From NCBI GenBank assembly GCA_037576195.1, contig CM075102.1, forward strand, positions 34,902,745 through 34,966,744: a stretch of 64,000 bases of DNA, in the 5' to 3' direction. This document shows positions 21,600-34,825 of this stretch, piece by piece. The position numbers and the translations under genes are program-made. Below the pieces are notes generated by a model, which made no database searches, was not told the DNA's origin, and saw only the letters and a program-made list of their open reading frames with translations. Position 1 is the stretch's first letter. The number at the start of each line of letters is the position of its first letter. This DNA comes from Phytoseiulus persimilis (taxonomy: Eukaryota > Arthropoda > Arachnida > Mesostigmata > Phytoseiidae).

Positions 21600-23990
21600 G
21601 AGTCTGGATACTCTCTAATTGCGGAAAATTGCAAGACTCTCGACCTGTTCATTTCAGAAGCTGTCTACAGTCAACTTGGCTAGGAACGACGAATATCGTC
21701 ATATCATTCTGGTACAGCAAAGTAAGTGCTACATGTCCCGCCACGAAATTCCTGCGGGGGCACTCGGCGAGTTTACTCGTCACAGGCCGTTCAAGGGACG
21801 CGGATTCTCGAGGGCGATTCGGGGGTCTTTCGAGAAATCCCCTAAAAATAGAAAAGGTAACTCTGTCAAACAGTGAGCAAGCCCGCTCATCCACGTGCAT
21901 GCATCTGAGTTCCTTGAGTCACTCAGTGATGGCTGCGGTCGGGAATATCCTGGATATGCCAGGATTCAAGCAAGTCAGAAAGGAAAAATTGCGCCGATTG
22001 GTACTGCTGCGGTCGGCTACCCTGCACCGGCGGCGCGTCGAGATCAGACGCCGGCGCAGGCTGAGCTGACGGGCCGAATGAGCTCGCTTCAGCGGTGACC
22101 AGCGCGAACATCCGACAATCTCTAGCACGACCAGGGAAGAGAGATTGAAACTTGTAACAGCAGAGTGAAGTTCCCCCCATTAACGTGTACCAGAACTACC
22201 ATCGGAGCTTCTAGCGGGCGCGATTCGCGCACCCCTGCTAGATGCTTCGCAACTGACTTCGTAGCTCTCGCAGCCGTAGGCGATACCGATAGCGAGCTCC
22301 AGGCGCCCTCGTTTGCTTCCAGGCGGCAGCGAGGAACTTCAGCTTTACTCGTTAGTACTCTATCTGATCGTTTCTTTCTTACAGCGCGCGACGAGAGAGA
22401 GTTTGGTGGATGCTGAGCGCGCGTGAGTTTGTTCACAACGGAAGCAACCGTCGCACTTTAAAGTGGGGAGCGCTGTGTCGCCGTCTGGCGTCATCTAAAC
22501 CCGCCATTTTCGCTGCTTTTTCTCAACGGGAGCCAACCGCAACAGTACCTGCCGATTGGTGCTGTGCAGCAACACACACAGCGAAACCGGCTATTCTATG
22601 ATGGATTCAAAGCGCGATCGCAGAACCATGGAGTTATTCGCGGAAGTAAACGAGCACTCACGCGCGTAGCAGAGCGGCCCGTAAACGTCCACGATACTGC
22701 AATTGCGCACTGACAGCCCTTAGGCAACGACGGAGTTGAGCGCGCACCGACACCCCGTGAAGCGAGTTATTAAAGGCGAAAAAAACTTGATTTCCCTCTT
22801 CTCCCCCCGAGCATCGTTTCCTCGCGAGACTTCTCCCGTATTCTCGTCGTACCACGTGCGTTGCCGCTCCTCTGTGGTCATGGCAACAGGTCTCGAACCG
22901 TTGAATTACCCTTGACGGAGTAGAAAGGCCTAGAATCTTCCTACAACTTCGTGGTCTCCTCCACCCACAACGTCCCCCAGAGCGTGAGGTCGCAGGCGAT
23001 TTTCAAGTAACAGCTTTATAGTCCACGGAACGCATTATTGTCCTCACAAAGATAGTTTGAAACGTTCCGCGGCGACTAACCCAGACCCCGACCCACATCT
23101 ACCGCTCCATCAGGCATCCACCCATCACCCCACAGCAAATTTTCAGCGACGACGAAGAGGCTCGCGCAGTCAGAGGGGCTCCATTATAGAGATAATCATC
23201 ATCATCATGTTTCTGCCATCCTCGAATAGGTGTGGATTACTCGAAAAGATACTTCATGTATTTCACGATACATCAACGTCGGGGAGACAACCATCCCCGT
23301 GTTCTCGAGCGAGCCAGAAGTTCGATGTAGGCCACCAAGGTGGAATCCGTACGTAAACAGAATATCGGGTGAGTAGCCAATGTAGGTTCTCTCAGTAGAA
23401 AAAAGTTTCTCGTCCGAACGATTCTTCCCCAAGTTTATCGTGCGCCCGCGTGGAAGAGGAGGCCAAAAATGGACAACCCGGGTTGCTAGGATGCAAGATA
23501 GACCTAGGGCACTCTGACATGGATGGGCACTCTGCGGTCGCCCATCTGAATCTCATCGACATTGATTTAAGGCACCATAAGTTACGTGAGTCGTTTTCAA
23601 GAAAAGTATTCCATATCCGAGTGCTTTCCCCCACGCTCGTGTTTCGCGTTTATGACCCTCATCTTTGAGTGAAGCGATTTCAAATCGAATGATATACCCC
23701 TCCAGGAACGCTGCGGAATCATTGGCTGTGGATTACGGAGTTACCGGATCGATCCGACCACTTTTCTTTCGCCCGGAAATCAAGCTCGCTCACGAACCAG
23801 TGGAGAAGTGGAATCGACGAACTCTCCTCCGGCAGACCTAGTATCGGTGTCATGTCTCGGTCACAATCTCTGGATGCTCACAGGGCCAAGAGAGCCCCCC
23901 CCCCCCTTGGTCCATCGCAGCTCGGATGTGAGAAAAGCTTCCATCAACGTCACGATCCTCCGCTTCTGGACTTGGAGGTGATGACTGCCA
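21600..23990. other. No firm gene; possible promoter or UTR region
   Basis: The 21.9-22.5 kb part is rich in CpG and GC boxes, and a gtgagt donor lies near 22425, as in a 5' untranslated exon. A CACGTG E-box is near 22854. Simple runs include CATCATCATCATC near 23200 and a 12-C run at 23895-23906. Open frames are short and unrecognised. Confidence 0.25.
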
Positions 23991-23991
23991 C

Positions 23992-24510
23992 TTGAATATT
24001 TATGCCCCTCGGTCGAGTTCCCCGTACCACGCGGCTGTTGGGGATTTTATGTACCTGATGGCTGACACGAGGCCGGATCTGCCTCATCGGATCGCCGTAT
24101 ATTTGCCCTCACTAGTACGGCAGCCAGTCTCGGAACACACAGCGACTCGGAGTGCGAGGCATATTTCCACACAGGCGAATCAAGAGCAGTAAAATATTGG
24201 ACCACTTAAAGATTCGAGCACCTAATCTCGGAGCGCAAATTGGTAGTGGTAAAAAAGGGGTTGGTGGTGCCTTGCCATGGCTGAGTCAAAGGCAAACATC
24301 AGTTTCAACCCCAACAACGGAGGCGGAGATCTTCGCGGCTATTGGGGCGGCAAAAGATCTTCCATGGGTGAAGCGTCTCTTTGAGGACATTGCCGATCAT
24401 ACTGTAACCCCCAAGTAATTTGATGACAGCTCTGCAGCTGTTACGATTCCGCTAAATCCGGCTAGACACAGCTATCTATTCCGGCTGCGTGACATGAATT
24501 GAGCATGGTT
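23992..24510 (+). pseudogene. Ty1/copia retrotransposon pol remnant (end of RT to RNase H)
   Basis: At 24025-24170 the frame reads YHAAVGDFMYLMADTRPDLP, the decayed form of the copia block YxxAVGxLMYLMxxTRPDL. A second frame at about 24269-24400 reads ALPWLSQRQTSVSTPTTEAE and continues FAAIGAAKDLPWVKRL, matching the RNase H block with WxSKRQ and STTEAEY. A third piece after a stop (about 24423-24470, DDSSAAVTIPLNPARHS) matches the DNQSAI-NP-H block. Frame changes and stops make it non-functional. No long terminal repeats were found on either side. Confidence 0.78.
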
Positions 24511-27302
24511 TCCCCAATAGACAAGTAGGAGTGTCACGGTTACCATCGCTCGACGGTGACGATGCGCTCAGTCATGCCCCATGTGCTTGAAACACAAGCT
24601 CGAATAGAAAGCGGATAAGCATTAGTGTCTCGAGACCAACGACGACGGTCGTAGTTCTCTGTTCTCGAGACCAAGAGATCATCCACAGGTTGCGCACGCA
24701 CCGCGGCATCATGGGCACTGGAGTAGGAGCCGCAGTCAAGGGCTCCCTGGGAGGCCCCTAGTCAGCGCTCCCGGGACTCCCCGGGACCCTGGGTAAGCCC
24801 GAGTGTCGATTCCACACGTTCCGTCAATATTTCCCGAAGCGATCGTCATCCGTCCGAAACAATGACTTTGTTATTCGAGTTCCCGAATAATGAATGCACT
24901 CAAGCGATATCCTGTCGGCAGTTTTCGTCAATGGACCAAGGTTCCTATTTCATCTCCTAAACAAGCTTCCTTCATTTCCCAGAATGATTCATTGAGCTCC
25001 GTGGAACCTCCTTCTTTTGTTCGCTGGGGAGAGGAGTTTCGAATATTTTGTCGTCACGCGTCGTTGAATTCAATCAATCGAATGTTCCGGGCAGGATCGC
25101 ATGGAAACATTTGTTCGTTAGCTTGTTGGACCGTCAAGACTCGCTCGATTGTTCGCGTAGACAGTGCGTGCTCGTTGACAATGCCGCTGTGCATTTCATG
25201 CATGTCGCAACGAATTGATCTGCCGCTGCGAGCTCCGCACTTCGTATGGAGAGCACAAAGGGTTGTCGTGTGGCACCCGTCTCCGTGAGCTTCCCTGCAG
25301 CACCAAAGCCGAATTCAGAGATGTCACAGCAGGAAAACGACATTCGCGAGGTTTTCCACGCCGAGATACAAATGTCGAGCACATGCCCGGGAGGGGCAAT
25401 CGTCAACGGTGTGTCGTTCGCCGAAACCGATCCTGGGTTACGACGAATCAGTATATATGGAGCGTTCTGTCCTGGTGTACTGTTCTGTGTGAGCAGCGAT
25501 TTTGTAGGGTGAACTGAAACGACGGAATCCAGTTTTGGGGTTGGGGCAGCTCGAAGTCATTAAAACCTCGGAGACGAGGGTGAAACAAACCACCGAGCAC
25601 CTGCGCCTCGGAATGAAAAGCTGTGAGAGGACGCGGAAGATATTCCGAAGCGAGGGAGCTCCTCTTTCCTTTGTTCTGGGCAACAGTCCGTGCCGTTGAC
25701 TGTCTCTTGAGGGCCTGAGCAGCTGTTATCTCCAGAGCGCTTCGCGGCCATCAGTATGATGCTGACATGCGAGAAACAAAGTAGAACGCTATCTGGTACA
25801 TCGAGCTGAGACTCTCCATGTATTTCGTCAGCCAGGCGGGCCGGAGGGAGGAGGTCGACTCGAGAACACGAGGAGCAGAGCAAAATCTGCCATCACAAGA
25901 TCATTCCATGGAGCGTATCGGCAAACCACGTCGTGTTCAACCGATCTCCGAACTGCGAGCATCACGGCCGTGAAGAGTATCCGGTGCTGCTCATCAATCC
26001 CTCTCCGTCCACAGTATCGGGACAGAGTTCGACATTTGGAGATAGCTCGACTGACGCTCGATTATCTTGAGCGGCTCTGCAAAGCCGCTTGCATCCCAAA
26101 ATGTGCAACAACGGGTCGGTCGAGGTTCCGGGCGGTCTCGACTCTAAAGTGTCTCGAAGGCCAAGGCCGACTAAAGCTCAGCCCAAATTTCATGAACTTC
26201 CTGGCGAGGGTCGTCGGGAAGGACACAGAGAGAAATATCTCGGAGATCGGTATGTCGAAATGTCCTGTAATTATTGCGACCAGCAATCTTATTTGTTGAG
26301 CCACGTTTCCTCCATCTCCCAGGAAGCTTTTAGTCCTCTGGCAAATTTCGGAACGAAGCCGTGAGCAGGGTTCAGAGACGTTTTTGGCTGTGTCCGTAGT
26401 AAACATGTTCCCGCCATGATTCAACTCAGAGAAGTCACGACTCGTTCTGACCGCTTCGGATAAACATTTTTTATTGGATATCAAAATGGCCAGCCTTCGG
26501 TTTGATGGAGAACTCTGGCACAGTGACTTCGAACGACTCATGAACGGAAGTCAGCCTCGTTCAACCGGAATCGATTGGAAGTGATTCTCAACATTCGGAC
26601 AGGACCAGACTGCGCCGGGACCGAACCGTGTCACGCTCAATGTTCCCTTTCCGGAAGTGTAGCAGAAGCTCTCGGGCGCTTCAGACCCAGAGGAACTACA
26701 CCATTGGATCTATTTTTAACGCAGCGGGACCAACTCCAACGGCTTGCGTTTCGAAATGAAAAAATTATGAGGAATCCTCTCTTCTCGTCGATAACTCCGA
26801 GACTATTTTTCAGCGATATATATCATATCCACGCACGGTCGTACATATGCTCACGTAGAACTGAACCGTTCCTTTCTTTCCAGGCCCGTGGCGGACCCTT
26901 TCCAGATCCCTCCTCCTACACCCTCCCTCAGAGAGCCCCATGGTCTTCGAGTTAGTCAACATCAGGCCCCGAGCGCGCGCTGTTCTTGGCGTCGTTCGTG
27001 AGCTTGATTTTCCTTCAAGATTTGTAGAGAAAATTTCGGTTAAGCTGGAGTGATTTTCACAATTGTGACGGAGCCTTCGATTCTGAACGCCGGAAATCCG
27101 GGTTACCGTACTTGTGCGTTGAGGATAAATTGCTGCCATCCATCAGAGATCGAGTTCCGTGCCGATTCCCTGTGGTTCCGCTGCTGCTCTGATGATGCCG
27201 TACGATGGAGATTGAAACTCTCCGGAACGAGCGATTATGGAAGTGTCAGTGAGTAGTGGGATGTGACACCGTGTTGATGGCTTTGTTAAACTCCTGACAC
27301 CG
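24511..27302. other. No supported gene
   Basis: Overlapping frames of 60-160 codons occur on both strands (for example the minus-strand 26541-26062), but none could be joined by splice sites or matched to a family. A GC-rich block of short CCCGGG and CCTGGG motifs lies near 24720-24800. Confidence 0.25.
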
Positions 27303-27308
27303 TTGTGG

Positions 27309-27710
27309 ATGTGGGTTGCGCTGCCGGCCATCGGGAAGCCGATGACGCATCCGCCCATGAGAATGCTTCTAGCGACCCCGCCAGAGAGTATTCCCCAAGC
27401 TCCGAATTCTACGGTGTACACGATATTTGAAGAAGTGACGACATACCCTTACGAAGTGGATACGCTGATCTCGTGGCATCACGTCAACCAGACGACTCAG
27501 GACGAGCTCTGGAATTCGACCGACGGCCTTGGCATCAGCAGTAGTGAGCCAGGTACGTTCGACTGGGACCTGGTTTCAAGTTCGTCAAGTGAAACAAGTA
27601 CCTTCCAACAAGTGATTCTTGGTGTGGCTCTCTACACTCTGAGCTTTTTGACGCTCGCTGGAAACACTATGGTCTTCATGCGATTCGGACGGAAAGGACG
27701 CCTACAAACG
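27309..27710 (+). CDS. First coding exon of a probable class A (amine/muscarinic-like) GPCR
   Basis: The frame starts at ATG 27309 (alternative ATGs at 27342, 27357 and 27363) and runs to a gtgagc donor at 27711 in phase 0, about 134 residues. The N-terminal part has three N-glycosylation sequons (PNST, VNQT, WNST), as expected for an extracellular tail. It is followed by a hydrophobic helix, VILGVALYTLSFLTLAGNTM, with the Gly-Asn pair (Asn1.50) of class A receptors, then a basic loop RFGRKGRLQT. The Leu-Gln-Thr ending resembles muscarinic and related amine receptors, where VSNYF or a similar start of helix 2 follows. The next exon was not found in the window, so subtype and ligand are unknown. 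Confidence 0.68.
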
Positions 27711-30700
27711 GTGAGCGCATGCTTCTGTGGGTTAATCGTCTGGAGCGAACCCGAGAATTTCTTCCTAGTAGAGAAACGGGTACTTGCAGAACAGATTTGA
27801 GGAGCCTCGCCACATCATCGCGCTGAAATTATCCGCGAGAAACGGTTAGGATGAATGTTACGAATGCTATACTGAATGTTACGCTGGAAAAGTGATTCGA
27901 GTGAAGATTGGACAAGCTTGGAAAGGGAATCCTTGAAGACGAAGTCATGTATTTACTAGTCCAAGAGATTCTCGCCAATTCGTCCATACTCCTTCAGGCT
28001 GTCGATGAACTTCTATTCCGGCCGCTATCACGGAGTCTCGTCGGACATTCTCGGGGGTCATCAGAGGCATCGCTTGAAAATCAAAGCCTCGCAGGACCCA
28101 CTCCAATGTCAAATTCGATCTGGCTTGCTCCAATTGGAGAGCCAGAATCTATTCACCCCAGGTCTCCTCGGACCGGCCAGGATTCGCTTATAAGCTCCTT
28201 CTGTTACGTCAAGTAACTCGATTCAGTCGGCCTGCCTGACAGGATACCTGGCTTCGATTCCGAACACGATGAACATCGTACTTCCACGTCAACCTTCTCG
28301 TGGAACAAGGGTAGAAGCCGTCGACAGGCCAGAAGCGATGGAGCCTTTGAGATTTCAGTGCTTCTTCGACCATTCGGATGCGAGAGAATGGTGTCGAGAA
28401 GAGGGCTGACAGATAAATGAACAAATATGCCCACAGCACGCTGCCGTCCAGCCTTGCAGAACGTGTTCCAACTAAGCGCATGAACACCGTGCTCGGTTCG
28501 CCTATTGTGCGATGTATCATACACCGATGCGTGTCCCACTATCGGAGTCAGCCGTTTGCGTGTCTGCGTTACTGCGGAGAGGGTGTTCGCGTACAATATG
28601 TGTTTGTTCACTCGTTGGATGAACCATAGAATTGCCGCCACCGCATAGAGGCTGAATTTCAGGTATGATTATTTCGAGGCTCTGTCCGTGGAAGTTGACG
28701 CAGGAGCACGATACGCCTCCCCCCTCCCCGAGCAATGGTCAACTCACGGGGAGCACGTTTCGGGTCCCAACAGTGTCGCAGTCCCTGGAGTCGCGTCTGA
28801 ACCTGGTCGCCGAATGCGGTTTTGGAATTCCATGATTTTCATCGAACTCTCAGTTGACGTCTCTGCTCGTCGAGCGCCGATGCGAAGCGATGGTTCAGTT
28901 CTGGTGTCCTCAAGATTTTCGAATTCAATCTCCGCCTTCGGATATTGTGATATATCTCTCGACACTGCCTGTTCGCTCTTTGCTGATCCTGCAAGCGATT
29001 CTTCTCGAAATATCATGGCCAATATAGAGCCCGGGCTCGCCTCGGATCTGTGATATGGCTCTCGACATCTGTTAGGAGAACGGTGGCGAGGGGCAAATTT
29101 ATCTTGCGGGGCGTTTCTGATACCGAAAATGTTTTCGGGAAATGGCTGAACGATGCTTCTCACGGAATCTAGGATTAACGAGCTTTCATGCGTTATCTCA
29201 TTCCGGTGAATCAGAAAACCGGAGTGAGAAGCTCCTTTCAGGCCGAATACAGAGTTCTGATATGTGTCCAGCTAAGTTCGAGTTTCTGTCCGTCTACCCG
29301 GAAACGATGACACGGGGTGAATGATGAGGTTTGCGTCGAAGCTGGTTCCACATGAAGTTCTCAGATTGAGTCTGACGATTGACAATTTCGGTTGGGACCG
29401 AGAATGAGGACATTGCAGCTGATCTAAAACCAGCGACTCTTTTCCTCGTTCCGCTTTAACGGCCTCCTAGAACGGAAGCTCCACTTTATCGAGTGCTCGA
29501 TAACGAAACTTAAGCGAAGTGTTGAAAATACAAGGAGAACCCCGGAACCCAGAGTGTGGTCATCGAAGCTAGTCGAGTCGCTAGTCGGTCCCTCAGGACG
29601 ACTGCTTCCACGAGATTCGATGAAGGAGAGGCCAAACAGCCGTGACGCGTTGGAAATCCCGACTTCGAAGCAGGCCCTCTCCTCGTCAGAACAGTAGATC
29701 ATCGATTCCACTGACTGCGGTAGTTCACTGCGAAAACCGAAGTTTCACACTGACCATGCAGGTTCGGATGCGCGCTTATGCAGTTGAGTTGTGAGGACGC
29801 GAGGAGCGGATGATAGCTCTCGGAATAGCTTCGGGAAACGCTCATGGAAGCAAGCAAGTGACTTGGTACTGATCCGGGAGAGCACCTCCGGCTACTCGTC
29901 CTTCGGGCGCCAAATATGGATTGCTTTGCGAGTCTCATGAATGTAAAGCTCCATCACTGTGAACGCTAGCCTCCTCAATCCCCGCTGCTGCTCCAGATTT
30001 TACTATTTTGTCAAAGATGAACAATTCCCCAAGGCAGCCAGAATGCACGCTGACTCATTTGTAACGAAAAATATGCTGAAACGAACATTCGAAAAATGGG
30101 CGTAACGCCTCAGGATTCACAGCAGAATCCGCTTATCGCAACCATCTGGGTGATTGAACTCTGTGATCATTGATACCGAAGCCTCTGGAAACTTGGAAAT
30201 CTTCCCGCTATTGGACTCAACCCGAACTAGAGACTTCACGGCTGTCCATCGGAAAAAGCTCGAACAGCATCCACTGTCGCAAAAAAACTGCGACCAGTGT
30301 CTGCTGGGCTCGCGGGGGAATGTCTTGATGGCTCTCCTCAAGGACTCGCTCATCCCGGGTCTGTCTGAGCCGAGCGTTACCCAGTGGAATTGAGGAGGTT
30401 CTGGTCATCGCGTGTCTCCTCAAAGAGGGGTCCGGAGTGAAATCCGCTTCTGTGACTTCCAAGTCTCAACAAACTCCACGGAGCTTCGTTCAAAAGTGCG
30501 GATTCGATGCGCTGAGGTTCCTTTTGACTCAAGCGCTCAGCTTGCTGTTCCGGCCATTGTCGTCCAGCTTTCCTTATTGTGTTCTTGTAAGGCACCTGGG
30601 CGCTACTCTTCGATGAAAGTTGCTTTGACAGACCACAGCCGCGTTCATTCTGCAAAGCTGGAACTTTCGTTGCCGCAGGCGGCAACTAGAGCTCTAACTC

Positions 30701-33100
30701 ATTCTTTTGTAACGCCAGCATTAGTTGGGGCTGGTGGAGAGTGCTCTGTTCCTGAATGTCTCTCTGTCCAACAGTCGGCGCTAGTTGTCAGCCAGTTCCT
30801 GACCCACGGTTAATCAGAGGAGCGGTTTCCATGTCTCTGTGATGTACTGACGAGAAATGAAGGAGAATGTGGAGTGAGTGCATCGTCGGGTGCCACCTTG
30901 AGCTCTCCAACCAGCGCTCGCCGCCGTTGCCTTGCGGGTGCTCCTGGTTTCGAACGCCTCCACCGGCCGCTGGTGATCAACATCACCGTGGTCAGCTGAA
31001 CGTCACGTGACACGAGACTCGCTCGTGCGCTGAGTGGAAGGAGCCGTGTGGAGTTCGCATGTCCGTTTGAGGAGATGCTCAGCACGAGTTTGTTGGGTTG
31101 CACCAACTAACGCTCTGGTGTTTGCTAAATATCTGGAACAACACAAATCCGTCTGTTTCGGTCACTACGTCCGTAGATCTGTTCGTTTTATACTCGCGCG
31201 ATTCACGTTGTAGCTGCCATCTCCTCTGTGCTGTAAACATAATCCCGTCGCGTGAAATCTGGTTTCGATTCCGATCATTGGCGTGCCCTCCTCAGCGGCC
31301 AGAGCCGCTTACTCGTCCATAGCTTCAGATACCACGATGCTCGGAGCAGAGGCAAGAAAATCGATGCTGTGTTTAAGCGACGACCTATCTGCTCGCCAGA
31401 GACTCAGAGGCCGGATCGTGCGAGCTCAGTGTGCTTGATGCCATTCGTCGGCCCATAATGTTTTGAATATCACCTTCTGCTGTTGCTACCGATGCTTTGT
31501 TCCTGCCAGGTCAGATCAATTCGCAGCAGGTCTGACCCGGAAAATCATCCTGAGCTGCCCGGGAATTCGCAGAATACTCTCTCTTACTTTGCTCCCGTCG
31601 CACATATCATCATGCAGAGGCGTACCAAGCTTTTTTTTGGAGGGGCAAAGGATGTGATGACGATGAAGATGATGGTGATCATCGTCGCGAGTTTTCCATG
31701 ATGCAATCTTCTGATGACACAGAATCGGAACAAATCCACCCTTCCCAATATTATCGAAGGGTTTGAGGGGGGGGCATGGCCCCCTTGAATGCTCTCTTTG
31801 AATCCGGATCCCGATCGGGGTCGCGCTCGGATGCGGATTTGAGCCAAGTCCATGAATCCATCCCAGTGGGAACCCATCCAACAATGCTCCTTGTTGTTCT
31901 TCATGTCACGAGTTCGGACCCTGGGTACACAAGCGCATACTCAGTGCCTGCGTGAACTGGAACAGATCCAGGGTTGCCGCGGTGCCCCTTGGCCCCACGA
32001 GGCTGCCGGTTACGCATGCGCATTCGGATTTGAATTCAGATTTGAAACTGCATGGACATCGGATCCGGAGATCTATTCAGACTTGAGTCCGAATCTGGCC
32101 AAAATTTGGAGTCGAAAGTTTTAGAATGACCGGATTCGCATTTTTGAATCGAAATCTTGCCCATCCCTTGAAATCGCTGGAGGAACCGTAGCGGTCCCGC
32201 ACGGGATCGCGTTGTGCGTCGAGTTTGCCAGAACCCTGAGCAACTTCCCACAAGCTGTACATACACACCCCGCCGCTTGGTCTGGCTATATTTCCCGAGT
32301 TGTCTGCCCTCGACCACTGTCGGACCTCGGAAGCGCTCATAGGAGCTAAGCCGACGATCGCGGTCTTTGCTGACATGTGCTGCGGAAGTGTTTAGTAAGC
32401 AGTTGGATGACTCCAGTCTGCTCACCGAGGAGACCAGACATGGGTTGTCCGTCATCCCGCCTCGCTCATCATTTTCGCCTCGCAGCGGAGTGAGGAAGGC
32501 TGAATATTGAACAAGTGGGTGAATCGGTCAGCCGGTTGCTAGGAGGAATTGCTGGAGCATTGAAGTGCATATATGCGACCGCAGAGCGTCGGATGAAGAG
32601 CGTTCGTTCCTGACCGAGATGACGGTGTTCTAGATTGCATTCTGCTGTGTATGCGCAGCGGTAGATTGTTTCTAGCATGTGTATGTTCCATTATACGGCG
32701 TGCGTCTGGATTGGATTCAGAGCAGAGCACCTCGGTCGGAGCCTGCTCGCAGTCATCAAAGCATATGGAAGACGGACCTATGCGTTCTCTCAAGCACTGC
32801 GAAAAGTATGCGTCGCTTTTCCACCATCACGACTTCCGATCCGGGTGAATATTCGAATGGAAGCTTTTCAGCCTGTTTTAGGCATAATATCGACCCGTCG
32901 GCCTAGCGCGGAATCCTCTCATCCAGTCGGCTCCAAATGGTCCGTTCAGGCCTTATTCGTATAAACCGCATTGTTCTTGAACGCGGTTCAGCGTTCGCTG
33001 GAGAGCGGAGCTGCTTGGCAGGCTGTAGCCAGAGTGACCTCTCGGGCCTCCGATAATAAGTTATTCAATAATTTTGTTGAGTGCCGTCATTCTCCAGACA
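27711..33100. other. Intron or intergenic, with weak coding signals only
   Basis: This stretch follows the GPCR donor, but no frame resembling helices 2-7 was seen. Weak exon-like pieces exist: a minus-strand frame near 29160-28756 before a gtgagt donor, and a Cys-containing plus-strand piece ending at a gtgagt donor near 30873. Neither can be chained. Near 31790-32150 the DNA is rich in GGATCCG and GGATTTGA motifs on both strands. Confidence 0.25.
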
Positions 33101-33104
33101 GCTC

Positions 33105-33395
33105 TCATCCCCTAGTCGTTACGGCAGGGCATGCGTCTTCGTTTACGTTGAAAGCTTGCTCCTGTGCACGATGTTGGGGAATGGGGAGACGTTCTTGTTC
33201 ATTCTCCAGCCTCGCACTATTTTTTCCGAATGAAACACGCTGGAGAATTGAGCTCTCGCTGGCAGCTCCGTGGGCTCGGGAAATATCCCGCATCCTCACA
33301 TTTCCACGACCCGAGATGTACGGGCTGCAATCAACAATGTTCTCAACGAAATTCGCGGCACTCTCCTCTCGTCCTGGCCTTTGATTTTTATTCAT
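33105..33395 (-). CDS. Open frame of 96 codons, unrecognised
   Basis: The minus-strand frame starts with a true ATG at 33395 (context aactcATGAATAAA) and is charged and Gln-rich near its end (KNSARLENEQERLPIPQHRA), possibly a short helix. A gtaaac donor-like site lies near 33135. An overlapping frame on the plus strand (33164-33397) is an alternative. No family is recognised. Confidence 0.22.
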   Translation of the reverse strand: MNKNQRPGREESAANFVENIVDCSPYISGRGNVRMRDISRAHGAASESSILQRVSFGKNSARLENEQERLPIPQHRAQEQAFNVNEDACPAVTTRG

Positions 33396-34101
33396 GAGTT
33401 ATCGGACCAATGTGGCGTTTTTGCGCGATCCGATACGGGGGATTCTTCTCGTTGAAGCGGTTCCTCGTCGTCGCGGCGGGAAAAATTATCAGGAGCGGCC
33501 AGGTCGGAGACGGGAGTTATAGTCGCAATGAATCCCGAGGGCATTGAGGGTCCTTCCCGACCGACCTCCTTATCCCGTGGCTCCTCCATTCAGAGATCAG
33601 AACGTCCGGAGGAAGAGTTGAAACTTCTCGCCTCACAGAGGTAGCTCAACGTTGAGACGTAAGAAGCCACGGGGCTCTTCGACGCCGACGATTTTGTGTT
33701 ATAGGTCCAAAGTCAGAGCAAGGTCTCGGGACACATGGTGCTGTGGTCTCCGTCTGCGAAATGATTCGTGTGGCGGGAGGGTTCGCCCGTTTTTTATTAG
33801 CGATGTGATAATCCGCCTCGAGAGTATGCGAGGGTCGGATTACGCCGCTGTTGGGTGTTCGAAGATAACTCCCTCGCGGATCAGTGGTTCATATTTCGAA
33901 TATGGTAGAGCTGAACTCCCGATCATCGATCTCATTTCCTGATGCTCAGAGGATCCATCGGACTGTCGTCGTGGCGGTATGAGTACATAGCTTGCATTCG
34001 ATTCGCAGAGCCCAGACACCGCGGGTCAATCAGATGGACTCTGAAGTTGATGATGAAACTGATTCCGATTCAGAATCGATCACGAAACAAGGAAGAATGA
34101 G

Positions 34102-34123
34102 AACTTGATCGAGAGATCAAGTT
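34102..34123. repeat. Perfect 9-bp hairpin with GAGA loop
   Basis: AACTTGATC (34102-34110), loop GAGA, then GATCAAGTT (34115-34123). No T run or gene end next to it assigns a function. Confidence 0.7.
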
Positions 34124-34825
34124 TTGAAATCATTTCATGTCTGATTTTGATGTGGGCGGAAATCTCGCAGATCCCGAGAACACGATGTTTTTGCTCTCAG
34201 AGACGCCTGCAGAATCGGAGTTGATTGAAGGGTCGTAATATTTCCGTAGATATGTTCGATGCCCCCGCGTGGAATCAGAAGGCCCCTCGATCGGTTGCAT
34301 TGATTCGAACATGACACCAGATGAATTCTACAGGCTCACAATGGTTTCTGCTCTGGTGGATGAAAAACGGCTGTTGACCTCTCCGGCATGAATTGGGGAG
34401 CCCTTCACAGGGAGCAGCAGAGCAGAAACTCGACAGGGAAGTCGTGAAGTGATGGTGCAGAAGTGGAATATTTTAGCAATCAGGATTACTCAGTTAGTTT
34501 TCCCTTTAAGCAGCGCTTGTTCTCCATCCAGGTTCAGGGAAAAACTCAGGTCGGCAAGTACCTCCCACAGAGAGATTAGCTCTGGTTGGCCGACCTGACG
34601 GTTTCTGCTGGCTTGACTCTAGAGAGAAAAAAAAGTTCTCACCGTTTTCGCTAATCTACTCACCTGAGGTGGTTCCCCGAATCTTGTGTTCCACAGTTCG
34701 GTCTTACCCGCTAAGTCGAGTTAAATTCGGATCTCGAAGATGATTACTGGATCCGTTCGGCATGCGTCACAGTTATGAGGACAATGAGTTTCCGGAGCCT
34801 GCTTGCCGCTGAAAAGTGATGCTCC

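Noticed and set aside
27711..28640. Second GPCR exon just downstream of the first
   Set aside because: Frames here lack the NYF-LAxAD helix 2 pattern or any DRY-like motif.
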